Positions 1 to 8,580 of a stretch of DNA of 64,000 nucleotides are shown piece by piece. Both the position numbers and the translations under genes were made by a program. Source of the stretch: Croceivirga lutea (lineage in GTDB: Bacteria; Bacteroidota; Bacteroidia; Flavobacteriales; Flavobacteriaceae); assembly GCF_014235875.1 (NCBI RefSeq), contig NZ_JACJUK010000003.1, forward strand, positions 62,001 through 126,000. The letters run 5' to 3'. How positions within the stretch are numbered: the stretch's first letter is position 1; each line of letters starts with the position of its first letter. Below the pieces are notes generated by a model. That model did no database searches, was not told where the DNA came from, and saw only the letters and a list, made by a program, of their open reading frames with translations.

Positions 1-2
1 AC

Positions 3-275
3 AGACACCATACAGGCTTAAGCAAAATGAAAGAAAGCAAATATGTATATCCATTATACGACCTTACTTGCTCTTCACTTACTGCTGGGGCAGCACCTAG
101 CAAAGAAGAAGCTAATGTTTATAAACTTGAAGAAACTTTAGTAGGTGAACACAATTTTGGTTTACTTAAGGTTACAGGTCCTAGAAAGGAACGAGTATTA
201 ACAATCACCATAAATGACAAAGATGGCAAACAACTTTGGACAAAAGATATACCCGCAAGTGAATTAAAGTATTAA
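3..275 (+). CDS. PhoD-like phosphatase/metallophosphoesterase, C-terminal fragment (cut by window edge)
   Basis: The reading frame is open from the first bases of the window, so the Met at base 27 is internal and the 5' part of the gene lies outside. The visible start RHHTGLSK, followed by the YPLYDLT segment, resembles the end of the PhoD/alkaline phosphatase D catalytic domain, where a Gly-Asp-x-His-His type motif supplies metal ligands. It is followed by a small beta-rich tail ending in a 'DKDGKQLWTKDIP' strand pair typical of this family's C-terminus. Such enzymes are exported phosphodiesterases or phosphomonoesterases. With only 90 residues visible, the family call is fair but the substrate cannot be stated. 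Confidence 0.6.
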   Translation, partial: RHHTGLSKMKESKYVYPLYDLTCSSLTAGAAPSKEEANVYKLEETLVGEHNFGLLKVTGPRKERVLTITINDKDGKQLWTKDIPASELKY

Positions 276-579
276 TAGGAATTAGCTAGACCATAATTGT
301 GGTACTATCCGTTTTTTTTATCCTTAGTTTGATAACGTATTCCTTCATCTATAAGGTTAATTTTAAATAGTCAATTTCTATTTTTAAAAGAACCCTTTAA
401 TTCTACTAATACTCAGCACGCTAAAATTCGGATTAAAGCATTTCAAGATATTTTAGATAAATTAAAAAGGGACTTTCACTATTAAACTAAATTTTGGAAC
501 CATAAAATAACTAATGTAAAGTACCTATTTTATTCCAAAACAAAAAAGCCAAGAATAAATTCCCAGCTTTCTCTTAAAG
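276..579. other. Intergenic region without a recognised gene
   Basis: About 300 bases separate the phosphatase fragment from the tRNA gene. The DNA is very AT-rich. One plus-strand frame stays open from about 335 to a stop at 485 and would end in a lysine-rich helical peptide (KAFQDILDKLKRD), but it has no ATG and no recognisable homology. It may be a decayed gene end. I see no terminator with a strong stem here. Confidence 0.4.
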
Positions 580-661
580 TACCTTGGGTGGGAATCGAAC
601 CCACACTCTCGAAAGAACTGGATTTTGAATCCAGCGCGTCTACCAATTCCGCCACCAAGGC
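580..661 (-). tRNA. tRNA-Leu (anticodon CAA)
   Basis: On the minus strand an 82-base cloverleaf can be folded. The acceptor stem is GCCTTGG/CCAAGGT (closing G-U pair), the D-arm contains the AATTGGTAGACGC segment, and the anticodon stem is CTGGA/TCCAG with loop TTCAAAA, giving anticodon CAA. An extended variable arm of the class II type follows, then the T-arm GTGGG-TTCGATT-CCCAC. The long variable arm and anticodon together identify leucine (UUG codons). The 3' CCA is not encoded and must be added after transcription. Confidence 0.95.
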
Positions 662-744
662 AAAAAGGATTGCAAAGCTAAACAATAATTTTAATCTCAA
701 AATCAAAAATTTGCATTAATCCTTTAGCAAGCCAGATTAATGTG

Positions 745-752
745 TAAATTTG
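745..752 (+). promoter_or_regulatory. Candidate -7 element (TAAATTTG) for prs
   Basis: TAAATTTG matches the Bacteroidetes/Flavobacteria TAnnTTTG -7 consensus and sits about 50 bases upstream of the prs start codon. No TTG at the expected -33 spacing is clear, so the assignment rests on the -7 box alone. Confidence 0.4.
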
Positions 753-801
753 CAGCGCAAAAAAACTAGCTGCTGCTAATCGGCAGCTATTTCATTTTAA
801 A

Positions 802-1743
802 ATGGCATACCAAGTTCCAGAACCAAAAATATTCGCTTGTACGCAAAGCACAGCTTTGGGTGAAAAAATTGCAGCCGCCTATGGTGCTAACCTAGGTAAT
901 GTATTATTTTCTAGATATAGTGATGGTGAGTTTCAGCCTTCATTTGAAGAATCTATTAGGGGAGCTCGTATTTTTCTTATTGGTTCAACCAATCCAGGTC
1001 CTGAGAACTTAATGGAAATGTTGTTAATGATAGATGCTGCAAAAAGAGCATCTGCCAGACACATTACCGCAGTATTACCCTATTTTGGATGGGCAAGACA
1101 AGATAGAAAAGATAAACCTAGGGTTCCTATAGCTGCAAAGTTAGTCGCTAAAATGTTAGAAACTGCTGGCGCTACACGAATCATTACTATGGATTTGCAT
1201 GCAGACCAAATACAAGGCTTCTTTGAAAAACCAGTTGACCATTTATTTGCATCAACCTTGTTCTTACCTTATTTAAAAGAATTAAAATTAGATAACCTTT
1301 GTATTGCTTCACCAGACATGGGTGGTTCAAAAAGAGCATATGCCTATTCTAAAGCGCTTCAAAGCGATGTGGTAATTTGCTACAAGCAAAGAGCAAAAGC
1401 CAATAAGATTTCTCACATGGAACTAATTGGTGATGTTACTGGTAAAAATGTGGTTTTAGTTGATGATATGGTTGACACAGCCGGCACATTAACTAAAGCA
1501 GCTGACCTAATGATGGAAAGAGGAGCTTTAAGCGTGCGAGCCATAACAACTCACGGTTTACTTTCTGGTAACGCTTATGAACGTATTGAAAAGTCTAAAT
1601 TACAAGAACTAATCATTACAGATTCAATACCAACAAGAGATAATCACCCTAAGATTAAAGTATTAAGTTGTGCTAATTTATTTGCAGATGTTATGCATAG
1701 AGTTCACCATAATACTTCAATCTCGTCAAAATTTATAATGTAG
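802..1743 (+). CDS. prs: Ribose-phosphate pyrophosphokinase (PRPP synthetase)
   Basis: Makes 5-phosphoribosyl-1-pyrophosphate from ribose 5-phosphate and ATP in the cytoplasm, feeding purine, pyrimidine, NAD, histidine and tryptophan synthesis. At 313 residues it has the normal class I length. Visible signatures are the YFGWARQDRK loop (residues 94-103), the DLHADQIQGFF segment (131-141) involved in metal and ATP binding, and the PRPP-binding loop VVLVDDMVDTAGT (217-229). The ATG at 802 gives the expected N-terminus. rplY follows after about 70 bases on the same strand, a common gene pair in Flavobacteria, so co-transcription is likely. Confidence 0.97.
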   Translation: MAYQVPEPKIFACTQSTALGEKIAAAYGANLGNVLFSRYSDGEFQPSFEESIRGARIFLIGSTNPGPENLMEMLLMIDAAKRASARHITAVLPYFGWARQDRKDKPRVPIAAKLVAKMLETAGATRIITMDLHADQIQGFFEKPVDHLFASTLFLPYLKELKLDNLCIASPDMGGSKRAYAYSKALQSDVVICYKQRAKANKISHMELIGDVTGKNVVLVDDMVDTAGTLTKAADLMMERGALSVRAITTHGLLSGNAYERIEKSKLQELIITDSIPTRDNHPKIKVLSCANLFADVMHRVHHNTSISSKFIM

Positions 1744-1754
1744 CCTTCGACTAC

Positions 1755-1776
1755 GTAATTAGAATAAGCTAATTAC
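1755..1776. repeat. Small inverted repeat between prs and rplY
   Basis: GTAATTAG (1755-1762) and CTAATTAC (1769-1776) are perfect inverted arms with a 6-base loop. There is no following T-tract, so it is not a typical terminator. It could be an mRNA-stabilising or attenuating hairpin between two co-transcribed genes, which is inference only. Confidence 0.4.
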
Positions 1777-1811
1777 ACTTCGATAAAAATTAAATAAATA
1801 ATAAATAGATT

Positions 1812-2432
1812 ATGAAATCAATTACGATCAAAGGATCCCAAAGAGAAAGCGTGGGCAAGGTAGCAACCAAAGCCTTACGTAATGCTGGAAAGGTCCCTTG
1901 CGTGTTATACGGAGGGGAAGAGCCAATGCATTTTTCAGCTAATGAACTAGCGTTCAAAGACTTGGTGTACACTCCAAACGCGTACACTGTAGTAATTGAA
2001 TTAGAAAACGGCGAATCGTTCAAAGCGGTTTTACAAGACATTCAGTTTCACCCAGTAACTGACAAAATTTTACATATCGATTTTTTCCAGTTATTCGATG
2101 ACAAAGCAATTACAATGAATATTCCTGTTCGTTTAGAAGGAAATTCTCCTGGGGTTAGAAACGGTGGTAGATTGTTGTTTAGAAAGCGTAAATTATCTGT
2201 AAAAGCGCTTCCTAACTTATTACCAGATGAAATTACCATTGATATTTCTAAATTAAAGATTGGTGGAAAAGTAGCTGTAGAGACCATCAAAACTGATGAA
2301 TACACTATTATGCACCCAGACAACATTACTGTTGTACAGGTTAAAGCTTCTCGTAATGCTGTTACAGATGAAGACGAAGATGAAGATGAAGAAGGTGGTG
2401 AAGCTGCTGCAGAAGCACCAGCAGAAAGCTAG
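1812..2432 (+). CDS. rplY: 50S ribosomal protein L25/general stress protein Ctc
   Basis: Binds 5S rRNA in the large ribosomal subunit. The 206-residue protein is the long Ctc/TL5 form: an N-terminal L25 beta-barrel (roughly residues 1-90, beginning [20 protein letters not shown]), a C-terminal TL5 domain (about 95-185), and a low-complexity acidic then Ala/Glu-rich tail from residue 187, common in Bacteroidota orthologues. It lies just downstream of prs and is followed by a clear hairpin terminator, so a prs-rplY transcription unit is probable. Confidence 0.95.
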   Translation: MKSITIKGSQRESVGKVATKALRNAGKVPCVLYGGEEPMHFSANELAFKDLVYTPNAYTVVIELENGESFKAVLQDIQFHPVTDKILHIDFFQLFDDKAITMNIPVRLEGNSPGVRNGGRLLFRKRKLSVKALPNLLPDEITIDISKLKIGGKVAVETIKTDEYTIMHPDNITVVQVKASRNAVTDEDEDEDEEGGEAAAEAPAES

Positions 2433-2454
2433 ACCCTTTCAATTAGTAATAACC

Positions 2455-2487
2455 AAAAGCACTCTGAAACACTATCAGGGTGCTTTT
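2455..2487 (+). terminator. Rho-independent terminator after rplY
   Basis: AAAAGCACTCTGA and TCAGGGTGCTTTT form a 13-base stem with one G-T pair and a 7-base loop, ending in a T run. It closes the prs-rplY unit and lies upstream of pth. Confidence 0.85.
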
Positions 2488-2578
2488 GTATTTTTGGGTA
2501 AAACCATACACTTTGTTTCAATTTTTAAAATCTTTATTTTCTGAAGAAACCGCAGTTGTTTTAACAGAAACAGACCCT

Positions 2579-3145
2579 ATGAAAAAATTTCTTTTAGTTG
2601 GACTTGGTAATATTGGTGATAAATACGAAAACACTAGACACAATATAGGTTTCAAAATTTTAGATCACCTAGCTAGTAACGAAGAACTTTCTTTTGAAAA
2701 TGCAAAACTAGGAGCTATTTGTACGTTTAAATTTAAAGGAAGGTCGGCCCTTTGTCTTAAACCAGCTACCTACATGAATCTAAGCGGTAAGGCTGTACGT
2801 TATTGGATAGAAAAAGAACGTATTCCTTTAAATAACATTCTTGTAATCACTGATGACATAAATCTCCCTTTTGGTACTATACGAGTTAAAACTAAAGGTA
2901 GCGATGGCGGTCATAATGGTCTCAAAGACATTCAAAATCAATTGCAGACTACAAAGTATACAAGATTTAGGTTTGGCGTTGGTGCTGATTTTGGCAAAGG
3001 AAGACAGGTAGATTATGTGTTGGGTGAATGGAATGAAGAAGAAAATAAATTAATGCCTGAACGTTTAGACAAAGCCTCGGAAGTATTAAAATCTTTTATG
3101 TTCGCTGGTGTTAACAATACCATGAATAAATATAATGGTTCGTAA
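2579..3145 (+). CDS. pth: Peptidyl-tRNA hydrolase
   Basis: Cleaves peptidyl-tRNA released from stalled ribosomes, recycling tRNA in the cytoplasm. From the ATG at 2579 the protein is 188 residues, the family's usual size. It carries the N-terminal VGLGNIGDKYENTRHNIGF signature with the active-site Asn and catalytic His, the 'KPATYMNLSGKAV' block and the 'DDINLPFG' aspartate motif. The frame remains open upstream. A TTG start at 2513 would add 22 residues (FQFLKSLFSEE...), and my recollection is that several flavobacterial homologues carry a similar short hydrophobic/acidic N-terminal extension. An even longer GTG start would fall inside the rplY terminator stem and is rejected. Confidence 0.95.
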   Translation: MKKFLLVGLGNIGDKYENTRHNIGFKILDHLASNEELSFENAKLGAICTFKFKGRSALCLKPATYMNLSGKAVRYWIEKERIPLNNILVITDDINLPFGTIRVKTKGSDGGHNGLKDIQNQLQTTKYTRFRFGVGADFGKGRQVDYVLGEWNEEENKLMPERLDKASEVLKSFMFAGVNNTMNKYNGS

Positions 3146-3146
3146 A

Positions 3147-3851
3147 TTAAAACACTTTAAAATCATACATTCCTGAGTCTGAGGTATTACCCTGAGCATC
3201 TATAGTAATTACTTTCCAGTACACTATAGTATCAGAAGGCACACCTACCAAAGAGTAAGCAGTATCTAGCCCTGTATAAACTGCTGTGAGTTCTTCAGGC
3301 GTAGTTGTAGAAATTAATAACTCAAAAGAAATAATATCGTCTTCTACATCTGCACCAATCCAACGTAATACAATAGCATCAGTATCGTTCTTCTGAACCG
3401 TTTCACCTGATTTTGGTTCTAAAATTTGAGCAGGAAATGGCGCATAATTAACTTGGGCACCAGCATTATAGAACAACCTAGTTTCACTTGTTACAACTAC
3501 TTCAGATGTGGTGTTAGTAGAAGTTATACTCCACGAAAATGGAGTACCCTTGGCAATACCTAAGGTAGCATTTAAAGAGGTTGTAGCAATAGTTTGCGGA
3601 ATATTAGTGGAAAGATTTACCACATTTAAAGTATATAATTCTGTGTTTTCAGCAGCTTGCCATCTAAACGTAACTTCACTCAATTCATCTGAAATAGAAA
3701 TACCTGTTGTACATTCAGAGTTTGCTTCTGGAAACACTAACTGTGAAGCTGTTGGCGGTATTGGTTCGGGCTCAGGGTCATTGTCATCTCCCTTTTTACA
3801 AGCTAGCACTGACACTAGTAAAAGCACCCATAAAAAACGAAACTGCTTCAT
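3147..3851 (-). CDS. Fibronectin-like lipoprotein of unknown function
   Basis: A 234-residue predicted lipoprotein. It has a short hydrophobic signal peptide ending in the lipobox VSVLAC with Cys18, followed by KKGDDND, an acidic spacer and then beta-rich sequence. Two Fn3-like segments can be inferred: residues about 40-130, with 'VTFRWQAAENTELYTLNV', and about 140-232, with 'IVLRWIGADVEDD' and 'VYWKVITIDAQGN'. The start codon overlaps the stop of the upstream metalloprotease by four bases (ATGA), so the two are translationally coupled. It may be a surface partner of that protease, but no specific function can be assigned. Confidence 0.75.
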   Translation of the reverse strand: MKQFRFLWVLLLVSVLACKKGDDNDPEPEPIPPTASQLVFPEANSECTTGISISDELSEVTFRWQAAENTELYTLNVVNLSTNIPQTIATTSLNATLGIAKGTPFSWSITSTNTTSEVVVTSETRLFYNAGAQVNYAPFPAQILEPKSGETVQKNDTDAIVLRWIGADVEDDIISFELLISTTTPEELTAVYTGLDTAYSLVGVPSDTIVYWKVITIDAQGNTSDSGMYDFKVF

Positions 3852-6800
3852 CGTTTTAAAATTCTAAAGGTTTCCTGCAAACTATTTGCAGAAATAGTTA
3901 TAAAATACAATCCCTGTGGTAATTCACGCATATCTACAGACACTCGACCACTGTTTGTAGAATTTCTTTTATTTAGAATAAGTTTTCCATCATAGGCAAA
4001 CACCTTCATGGTGTAAGAACCTGTAAAATCATTTAAGAAAAGTGTTGCAAAATCTTGTGTTGGATTCGGAATTACAGTCATTCCTGAATTTATAGCAAAA
4101 GTTTTAGCAAACTCTCCTTGGCACGGTAAATTGGTATATACCCTTACAAAATTAGTTCCGTTGATAAGTTGTAAGGTAATATTACTTTCTCTGGTTTGGG
4201 TAACTACTCCATTAAGCTCAATATTGTACAAATCTCCTCCATTTAAGTCTAACGTTGTTGTAAAATTAACCTCATCTAATAAGCTATCAACATCGAGTTC
4301 ATCTGGCTCTGCAACTACAATATCAAAACACTGTTCTTGATAAACAATATCATCATTAATTGCCGAAATACATAAGGTATAATTGCCTTGAGCTAAATTG
4401 CCAAATGTTTGCGTCTCATTAAAAGTTTCAGATAAGGTATCGGCTATACCACTCAAATTTGCGGTATATGTTAAGGTAGTATCTTGCGCTGAAATCATCA
4501 GTCGACCATCATTATTTGCTCTACACGATTCGCTTTGAACTTCTATCGAAAAATTATTTTGCGCAAAACGATACACCGCACATCCATCTGCAGTTACTTC
4601 AACACCTTTTGGAGTACCTAAACAAAGATCATCACCATCATCAAATACACCATCTTCATCTTCATCTGGCCTAAACAAACCTTCTACACAAAAAGTAATT
4701 GAAAAATCTACAAGACTACCGCCATCACCTGAAGCGGTATCATTTATTTCTAAAATCCAGGCTCCTTGAGTAGATTCTCCCTGAAAAGCTGACAAATTAC
4801 CAACCGGCCTAACGATGCCGGTTACCGTTGGCGCTGTGGTTGCGCAATTTAATTCATCCCCATCATCATTGAAAACTGCACTAATATCATTAGAAGTACC
4901 GCAATTATTAGATAACAATACCACTTTTGTGCCTGATGGAGAAATGAGGCTTATAATTAAATCAGAAACAAAAGTGTGTTCTAAATCAATAGACAATTCT
5001 ACGTCTTGTATGACTACATCTTGAAACACATTTATTACAGATTGATTTATTGAAGTTCCTGCATTTGGTATAGCTACTGGTAAATCATCTGCACCAAAAA
5101 CTTTACACGAGATTTGTGATGTAGTTAAGCTAAATGGAGAACCAAAATTTCCTGAAGCACAGCTATTATTGGCTCGTACCCTCCAATAATAGACCGTTTC
5201 TGCTTCTAAATTTTGCGATTGGTAACTAGTTGTATTTATTGTTGCTGTTTCCACCACATTTGCAAACAATTCATCTGTTGCTATTTCTATGTCATAGTTG
5301 TCAGCATTTACCAAAGCATTCCATTGAAAAAGAGGATTTACCCCCGCGTTTACAGCCTCATTTGAGGGCAAAAGCAAGGATACATCTTCAATAGCATCAT
5401 CATAAACATTTAAGGTAAAGGTAGTTGCAGCTGAAACTGCACCAGAAATAGCGTTAACCGTTATGGGATAACTTCCTACAGCTAGATTACTAATTTGGGT
5501 TAAATCAAGGGTAACGCTGCTACTGGGTGAAGAAATTGTAGAAGTTGACAGACTTGTAAACAATTCTGCCGGAGCTTCAACACTTAAATTAGATGTACCC
5601 GAAAATCCATTGAACGTTTCATAATCGAAATTAACACTTAAATCATCTGGCTTACAAACCGTATAACTTAGCGTTTCAAAACCTAAAACAATAGCTGTAG
5701 AAGTAATTTCAAAATTGGTAGCGTTTAAAGCATAAAAAATATTATCACTTGCTTTTATCATAATACGTGCGGCAGTTGTGGCTGCACTACCTGGTAATTG
5801 AACAGTTGCCGAACCTGAATTTAATACATTCTCTCCAAGGGTAAAAGGGTAGGTAAAACCACCATCAGTTGATAAAAAGACATCAACAAAATTTGCATTT
5901 ATTGGACTCTGATTCGTTCCGGCAACATCCCAAGTGACCGTAATGGTGCTACCAGCCTCATGACTTGTTGTTTCAGCTTGTGATGTAACCACAAAAGGAC
6001 CTGAACTACCAGTAACATTAATTTTTACTTCTTCTGAAGCTATTTGACCACCCCGAGCGGCATTGTCTCTTACGGTTAATCCAAAATTTAGTTCACGTTC
6101 AATGGTTGCTACCGTTTCCCATACTGAACCAGTTTCTGGCAAAATTTGGGTGAGTTCACCATTTAAAACTCTTGATAAACGAGGAAAATATCGTGTGGGA
6201 TTTGTACTCGGTGGAATTGACCTAAAATTAGCGCCAACCGGATTTTCTGGTCCAAAAGATGTTCTTGTAACTACACCATTATCTAGCTGCTCCCAGCAAT
6301 AGGTAAGTATATCTAATGGGTCTGTATCGGTAGCTGAAGCCGTAAGCATAAAAGCTGTTCCTTTTGGAATTATATAATCATTGTTTTCAATAATTACAGG
6401 AACACTGTTGCCCAAACCGGTATTTACAGAACAGGTCTGTGTTTGCACATATGTTGTAATCTGTTGTACACTGTAATAATGAAAATAATCGCTACCATTA
6501 GCAGCAACATTATTTCCTTCCACGATACCAGCGTAACCCATTATGGTAGTTCCACTAGCAGGTTCTGCTTGAACTCCTGTACCCTCACTGGTATGAGACC
6601 ATGTGTGGTTGGCTCCAAATTGATGGCCTAATTCATGTGCCACATAGTCTAAATCATACAAGTCAGTTTCAGGAACCAAAGCAGAAGAAAAAGCGCTCCC
6701 CTTTTGACCGTCAGCACAAACAGACCCTATAAAACCAGCATTACCGTTATTATTATCTTCATGAAACAAGTGACCAACATCATAATTTGCTTCTCCGATT

Positions 6801-7600
6801 AGGGTAGTTAAGGTGTTTTGCACTTGACTATTTAAACTACTTGTATACGGGTCAGTAGAAGCATTTGTGAAAATAATTTCATCATTATTAGCTACGAGCT
6901 CTAAAGTTATACCTAAATCGGTTTCAAAGACTTCATTCACTCGTGTTATAGTCGCATTAATTGCAGCTAAAGCATCAGCCACTGTACCACCATGATATTG
7001 TGTGTATTCACCAGTAGCCGAAACAGCAATTCTATATTTACGTAAAGTCTGGTCATTGACTAATAGGCCAATATTCTCAAATTCTTTTGCGGTATGGTCA
7101 TGTGTACCCTTATTGGTTGTACTGCATAAAAAAGAATGTTGATGTTGTTGTTTTTCGTGTAACGTATATTGTTGTGACAACTTATTCTCCTTTTCTATAA
7201 AAAGAGAGGTATTATTCTCAATATCTACAATCATAGCTTGTACCCCACGGTGAGAAAGGCTAAAACGTATCTTTTTAGACCTATCTGCAGACCACCCAAC
7301 ATACGATTTAATTTCAGGATATTTTTGAGCTAAGGTTGGATGTAAAACTGAATGTTCTTCAACCTCAAATTCTTCTAAAGCACCATTGAAAACAGGAAAG
7401 CTAACTTTAATCTGATTAGATTTCTCATCAGAAATGGCGTTGTTGAATGCCTCTTCATTAAGCGAATACATTTTTGCTTTGGCAGAAACAAGTTTTGATT
7501 TCTGTTGCAAACTACTCCAATAGCCTTTTTGAGCATTGGCATAAAAGAAACCAAAAAATATGGCTATTGAAAAAACAAGATGTAATTTAGCTCTCATCAA
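3848..7600 (-). CDS. Secreted reprolysin-like zinc metalloprotease, T9SS substrate
   Basis: A 1250-residue exported protease. In order it has a signal peptide (1-23), a propeptide-like region, and an M12B/reprolysin-type catalytic domain (about 185-390) with the zinc motif HELGHQFGANH (about 322-332) and Met-turn IMGYAG. Next come Ig/Fn3-like segments, including an Fn3 repeat near 745-830 ('FQWNALVNADNYDIEIA'), then a proprotein-convertase P domain (about 835-975) and a calcium-binding thrombospondin type 3-like strip ('DEDEDGVFDDGDDLC'). The final ~75 residues form a type A T9SS C-terminal domain starting VIPNPTQDF and ending ETFRILKR. It should cross the outer membrane by the type IX system and act on extracellular protein. 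It is translated together with the downstream lipoprotein. Confidence 0.92.
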   Translation of the reverse strand: MMRAKLHLVFSIAIFFGFFYANAQKGYWSSLQQKSKLVSAKAKMYSLNEEAFNNAISDEKSNQIKVSFPVFNGALEEFEVEEHSVLHPTLAQKYPEIKSYVGWSADRSKKIRFSLSHRGVQAMIVDIENNTSLFIEKENKLSQQYTLHEKQQHQHSFLCSTTNKGTHDHTAKEFENIGLLVNDQTLRKYRIAVSATGEYTQYHGGTVADALAAINATITRVNEVFETDLGITLELVANNDEIIFTNASTDPYTSSLNSQVQNTLTTLIGEANYDVGHLFHEDNNNGNAGFIGSVCADGQKGSAFSSALVPETDLYDLDYVAHELGHQFGANHTWSHTSEGTGVQAEPASGTTIMGYAGIVEGNNVAANGSDYFHYYSVQQITTYVQTQTCSVNTGLGNSVPVIIENNDYIIPKGTAFMLTASATDTDPLDILTYCWEQLDNGVVTRTSFGPENPVGANFRSIPPSTNPTRYFPRLSRVLNGELTQILPETGSVWETVATIERELNFGLTVRDNAARGGQIASEEVKINVTGSSGPFVVTSQAETTSHEAGSTITVTWDVAGTNQSPINANFVDVFLSTDGGFTYPFTLGENVLNSGSATVQLPGSAATTAARIMIKASDNIFYALNATNFEITSTAIVLGFETLSYTVCKPDDLSVNFDYETFNGFSGTSNLSVEAPAELFTSLSTSTISSPSSSVTLDLTQISNLAVGSYPITVNAISGAVSAATTFTLNVYDDAIEDVSLLLPSNEAVNAGVNPLFQWNALVNADNYDIEIATDELFANVVETATINTTSYQSQNLEAETVYYWRVRANNSCASGNFGSPFSLTTSQISCKVFGADDLPVAIPNAGTSINQSVINVFQDVVIQDVELSIDLEHTFVSDLIISLISPSGTKVVLLSNNCGTSNDISAVFNDDGDELNCATTAPTVTGIVRPVGNLSAFQGESTQGAWILEINDTASGDGGSLVDFSITFCVEGLFRPDEDEDGVFDDGDDLCLGTPKGVEVTADGCAVYRFAQNNFSIEVQSESCRANNDGRLMISAQDTTLTYTANLSGIADTLSETFNETQTFGNLAQGNYTLCISAINDDIVYQEQCFDIVVAEPDELDVDSLLDEVNFTTTLDLNGGDLYNIELNGVVTQTRESNITLQLINGTNFVRVYTNLPCQGEFAKTFAINSGMTVIPNPTQDFATLFLNDFTGSYTMKVFAYDGKLILNKRNSTNSGRVSVDMRELPQGLYFITISANSLQETFRILKR

Positions 7601-7641
7601 ATATTGGGGGCCTAACAGTTCCTAAAAATAAGCCTTTTTTT

Positions 7642-8580
7642 TTGCCAGTGGAAACCATCCAAGGTATTAACAACTATAACGAGAAAAACCCTTCCATTAT
7701 CACTATTGGTACTTTTGATGGTGTTCATATTGGTCATCAAAAGATATTGGAAAGGTTAACTACCAATGGGCAAGCCAACGGATTAAAATCTATTCTACTT
7801 ACTTTTTTTCCGCACCCAAGAATGGTGTTACAAAAAGACACTAACATAAAGCTTCTAAATACTCTAGATGAGCGTATTTCGATTTTAGAAAAAATGGAGT
7901 TAGACTATACCCTAATTCATCCTTTTTCCAAAGATTTTTCTAGAATGACAGCTATAGAATTTGTAAGAGATATTTTGGTTAATAGTTTAAACGTTAAAAA
8001 AATAATTATTGGCTACGACCATAGATTTGGTAGAAACAGAAATGCCAACATTACTGACTTAATAAACTTTGGAAACACTTTCAACTTTGAAGTAGAAGAA
8101 ATTTCAGCTCAAGAAATTGATGATGTTTCTGTAAGCTCTACTAAAATTAGAAAAGCTTTATTAGCTTCAGATATTGAAACAGCCAATGAATATTTAGGTT
8201 ACCGGTATATGCTTAATGGTAGTGTTACTAAAGGTAAAGGGCTAGGTAAAACCATTGGTTTTCCAACAGCTAATATCAAAATAAAAGAAGATTATAAGCT
8301 TATTCCTCAAACTGGGGTTTATGCGGTTACTTGCAACGTTGCTGGTAAGACCGCAGGCGGTATGATGAATATTGGATATAACCCTACAATTGGTAACAAC
8401 AAGCAAACAATAGAGGTTAATTTATTTGACATTAACGAAGACCTGTATAACGAACATATTACTGTAGAGTTTATAGCACACATACGTAGCGAACAAAAGT
8501 TTGATTCACTTACCGCTTTAAATTCACAATTACATAAAGACAAAGCAACCGCCCAACAACTTATAGCCTCGGCAAAATGA
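7642..8580 (+). CDS. ribF: Bifunctional riboflavin kinase/FAD synthetase
   Basis: Phosphorylates riboflavin to FMN and adenylylates FMN to FAD in the cytoplasm. The 312-residue protein has the N-terminal adenylyltransferase domain with GTFDGVHIGHQ (about residues 23-33) and STKIRKAL (about 166-173). The C-terminal kinase domain carries GKGLGKTIGFPTANIK. The start is TTG at 7642 (a GTG at 7648 is also possible). No upstream ATG in frame would give a normal N-terminus. It is divergent from the metalloprotease and its stop overlaps the next gene by ATGA. No FMN riboswitch was recognised upstream. Confidence 0.95.
   Translation: MPVETIQGINNYNEKNPSIITIGTFDGVHIGHQKILERLTTNGQANGLKSILLTFFPHPRMVLQKDTNIKLLNTLDERISILEKMELDYTLIHPFSKDFSRMTAIEFVRDILVNSLNVKKIIIGYDHRFGRNRNANITDLINFGNTFNFEVEEISAQEIDDVSVSSTKIRKALLASDIETANEYLGYRYMLNGSVTKGKGLGKTIGFPTANIKIKEDYKLIPQTGVYAVTCNVAGKTAGGMMNIGYNPTIGNNKQTIEVNLFDINEDLYNEHITVEFIAHIRSEQKFDSLTALNSQLHKDKATAQQLIASAK

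Noticed and set aside
335-485. Plus-strand open frame ending in a lysine-rich helical peptide
   Set aside because: No ATG or plausible alternative start, about 50 codons, and no recognisable family. At most a gene remnant.
2480-2578. GTG-started long form of peptidyl-tRNA hydrolase
   Set aside because: The start codon lies in the 3' arm of the rplY terminator hairpin, so it would be poorly placed for initiation. The ATG at 2579 or TTG at 2513 is more plausible.
7601-7641. FMN riboswitch upstream of ribF
   Set aside because: Only 41 bases separate ribF from the divergent protease gene, too short for an RFN element, and no conserved core is seen.
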